Positions 62,765 to 64,000 of a DNA stretch of 64,000 nt are shown here, in pieces. The translations under genes were made by a program, and so were the position numbers. The stretch is from assembly GCA_905221095.1 (NCBI GenBank), contig CAJNBV010000011.1, positions 1 through 64,000 of the forward strand. The letters are read 5' to 3'. The stretch's first letter is position 1, and each line of letters opens with the position of its first letter. The DNA is from a bacterium (GTDB taxonomy: Bacteria > Bacillota > Bacilli > Lactobacillales > Streptococcaceae). The notes beneath the pieces were generated by a model. The model did no database searches and had not been told where the DNA came from. It saw nothing but the letters and a program-made list of their open reading frames with translations.

Positions 62765-64000
62765 TTATGCAAAGACCTTTTTCAAAACTTCCTGAATCGT
62801 TGTCACTCCAATGACCTGAATTTCCTTAGGTGGAGTGATTCCTGTCAAGGAATTCTTAGGTACATAAATCTTAGTAAAGCCCAGTTTAGCAGCTTCATTG
62901 ATACGTTGCTCGATACGATTCACGCGCCGAATCTCACCCGTCAAGCCCAGTTCGCCTACAAAACATTCCTGAGGATTGGTCGGCTTGTCTTTGTAGCTCG
63001 AAGCAATGGCAACAGCAACAGCCAAGTCAATGGCAGGTTCATCCAATTTAACACCGCCAGCAGATTTGAGATAGGCATCCTGATTTTGCAAAAGAAGCCC
63101 TGCCCGCTTTTCTAAAACAGCCATAATCAGACTCGCACGATTAAAATCAAGACCTGTCGTAGTACGTTTGGCATTTCCAAACATAGTTGGTGTCACCAAA
63201 GCCTGAACCTCCGCCAAAATCGGACGCGTTCCTTCCATGGTCACAACGATTGACGAACCAGTAGCCCCATCCAAACGCTCCTCTAGGAAAACTTGGCTCG
63301 GATTGAGTACCTCAACCAGACCACCCGACTGCATCTCAAAAATCCCAATCTCATTGGTGGAGCCAAAACGGTTTTTGACCGCTCTTAGGATACGAAAGGT
63401 ATGGTGGCGCTCTCCTTCAAAGTAAAGCACTGTATCCACCATATGCTCCAACATACGTGGACCAGCCAAGGTACCTTCCTTGGTCACATGCCCTACGATA
63501 AAAATCGCAATATTGTTGGTCTTCGCCAACTGCATGAGTTCAGCCGTTACCTCACGTACCTGAGAAACAGACCCCTGCACCCCTGAAATCTCAGGAGACA
63601 TAATGGTCTGGATAGAGTCAATAATGAGGAAATCTGGCTGAATGCGCTCCACCTCTGCTCGAACACTCTGCATATTGGTCTCTGCATAGAGATAAAACTC
63701 GCTATCAATATCACCCAAACGCTCTGCACGTAGTTTAATCTGCTGGGCAGACTCCTCCCCACTGACGTAGAGAACCGTTCCCACTTGGGACAACTGGGTT
63801 GAGACTTGTAGTAGAAGCGTTGATTTCCCGATTCCAGGATCCCCACCAATGAGGACAAGACTTCCCGGTACCACTCCGCCTCCAAGTACACGGTTGAATT
63901 CCTCCATCTCCGTCTTGGTTCGATTAACGTTGATTGAAGTCACCTCAGCCAGTTTCATAGGCTTGGTTTTCTCACCTGTCAAGGACACACGCGCATTCTT
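62765..64000 (-). CDS. radA: DNA repair protein RadA (5' end outside window)
   Basis: The frame is open through base 64000 (the first visible codons read [10 protein letters not shown]), so the N-terminal zinc-finger region lies beyond the window. Visible parts: RecA-like ATPase with Walker [11 protein letters not shown], the RadA motif [11 protein letters not shown] and a Lon-like C-terminal domain. RadA is a branch-migration helicase acting in recombination and natural transformation. Confidence 0.95.
   Translation of the reverse strand, partial: KNARVSLTGEKTKPMKLAEVTSINVNRTKTEMEEFNRVLGGGVVPGSLVLIGGDPGIGKSTLLLQVSTQLSQVGTVLYVSGEESAQQIKLRAERLGDIDSEFYLYAETNMQSVRAEVERIQPDFLIIDSIQTIMSPEISGVQGSVSQVREVTAELMQLAKTNNIAIFIVGHVTKEGTLAGPRMLEHMVDTVLYFEGERHHTFRILRAVKNRFGSTNEIGIFEMQSGGLVEVLNPSQVFLEERLDGATGSSIVVTMEGTRPILAEVQALVTPTMFGNAKRTTTGLDFNRASLIMAVLEKRAGLLLQNQDAYLKSAGGVKLDEPAIDLAVAVAIASSYKDKPTNPQECFVGELGLTGEIRRVNRIEQRINEAAKLGFTKIYVPKNSLTGITPPKEIQVIGVTTIQEVLKKVFA

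Noticed and set aside
1..64000. tRNA, rRNA or known riboswitch genes.
   Set aside because: No cloverleaf, rRNA or recognised riboswitch core was seen on reading; a covariance-model scan would be needed to exclude small ones.

Overview
The window is a chromosomal segment of a mitis-group Streptococcus (S. pneumoniae, S. mitis or S. pseudopneumoniae). This rests on four things: seven BOX elements containing the classic boxA core; ComA, ComB, PurL, PolA, BgaC, PRPP synthetase and RadA proteins that match the pneumococcal versions as I remember them; at least seven choline-binding surface proteins; and the gene order bgaC/PTS/agaS/galM, then pur, then comAB, then recO/plsX/acpP, then polA, then prs, then radA. 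Several choline-binding and bacteriocin-type loci look accessory, so S. mitis or S. pseudopneumoniae is at least as likely as S. pneumoniae. No search was run.

Layout. 1-634: right end of an ISL3-family insertion sequence. 0.8-4.8 kb: sugar O-acetyltransferase, glyoxalase-fold protein, a CAP-domain choline-binding protein and aldose epimerase. 5-11.9 kb: a galactoside-use operon (GH35 beta-galactosidase BgaC, mannose-family PTS IIB/IIC/IID/IIA, AgaS, GalM) read leftward, with a divergent GntR regulator; its promoter carries a CcpA-type cre. 12-28 kb: the purine pathway (purC L F M N H D E K B), with a HEPN-like gene between purK and purB, a 57-codon membrane microprotein between purN and purH, and a duplicated purM start. 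28.2-38.2 kb: comAB with a ComE box, and upstream of it a blp-like bacteriocin region: two double-glycine peptides, small membrane (immunity-like) proteins, broken remnants, a tandem array of six 16-17-aa micro-ORFs, and a duplicated ComD/BlpH-like kinase plus LytTR regulator system. 38.4-41.9 kb: two paralogous choline-binding proteins flanking an Rgg-like regulator. 42.5-50.2 kb: acpP, plsX, recO, an aminotransferase, a YeiH-type membrane protein, a CoA-binding protein and polA. 50.3-60.2 kb: four choline-binding protein genes enclosed by two inverted Rpn-type nuclease loci. 60.2-64 kb: prs, a PrsW-type protease, beta-carbonic anhydrase and radA (cut by the window end).

How it fits together. 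BgaC, the PTS, AgaS and GalM release, import and process host-glycan galactose-type sugars. The bacteriocin region lies directly upstream of comAB, the C39-type exporter that cleaves double-glycine leaders, so ComAB is the obvious exporter for its GG peptides. The two kinases differ only in their membrane sensor halves and feed one intact LytTR regulator. The most novel signal is the micro-ORF array at 33753-34430: five near-identical 16-aa peptides plus one divergent paralogue, each with its own strong ribosome binding site at about 125-bp spacing, with almost all differences between copies synonymous.
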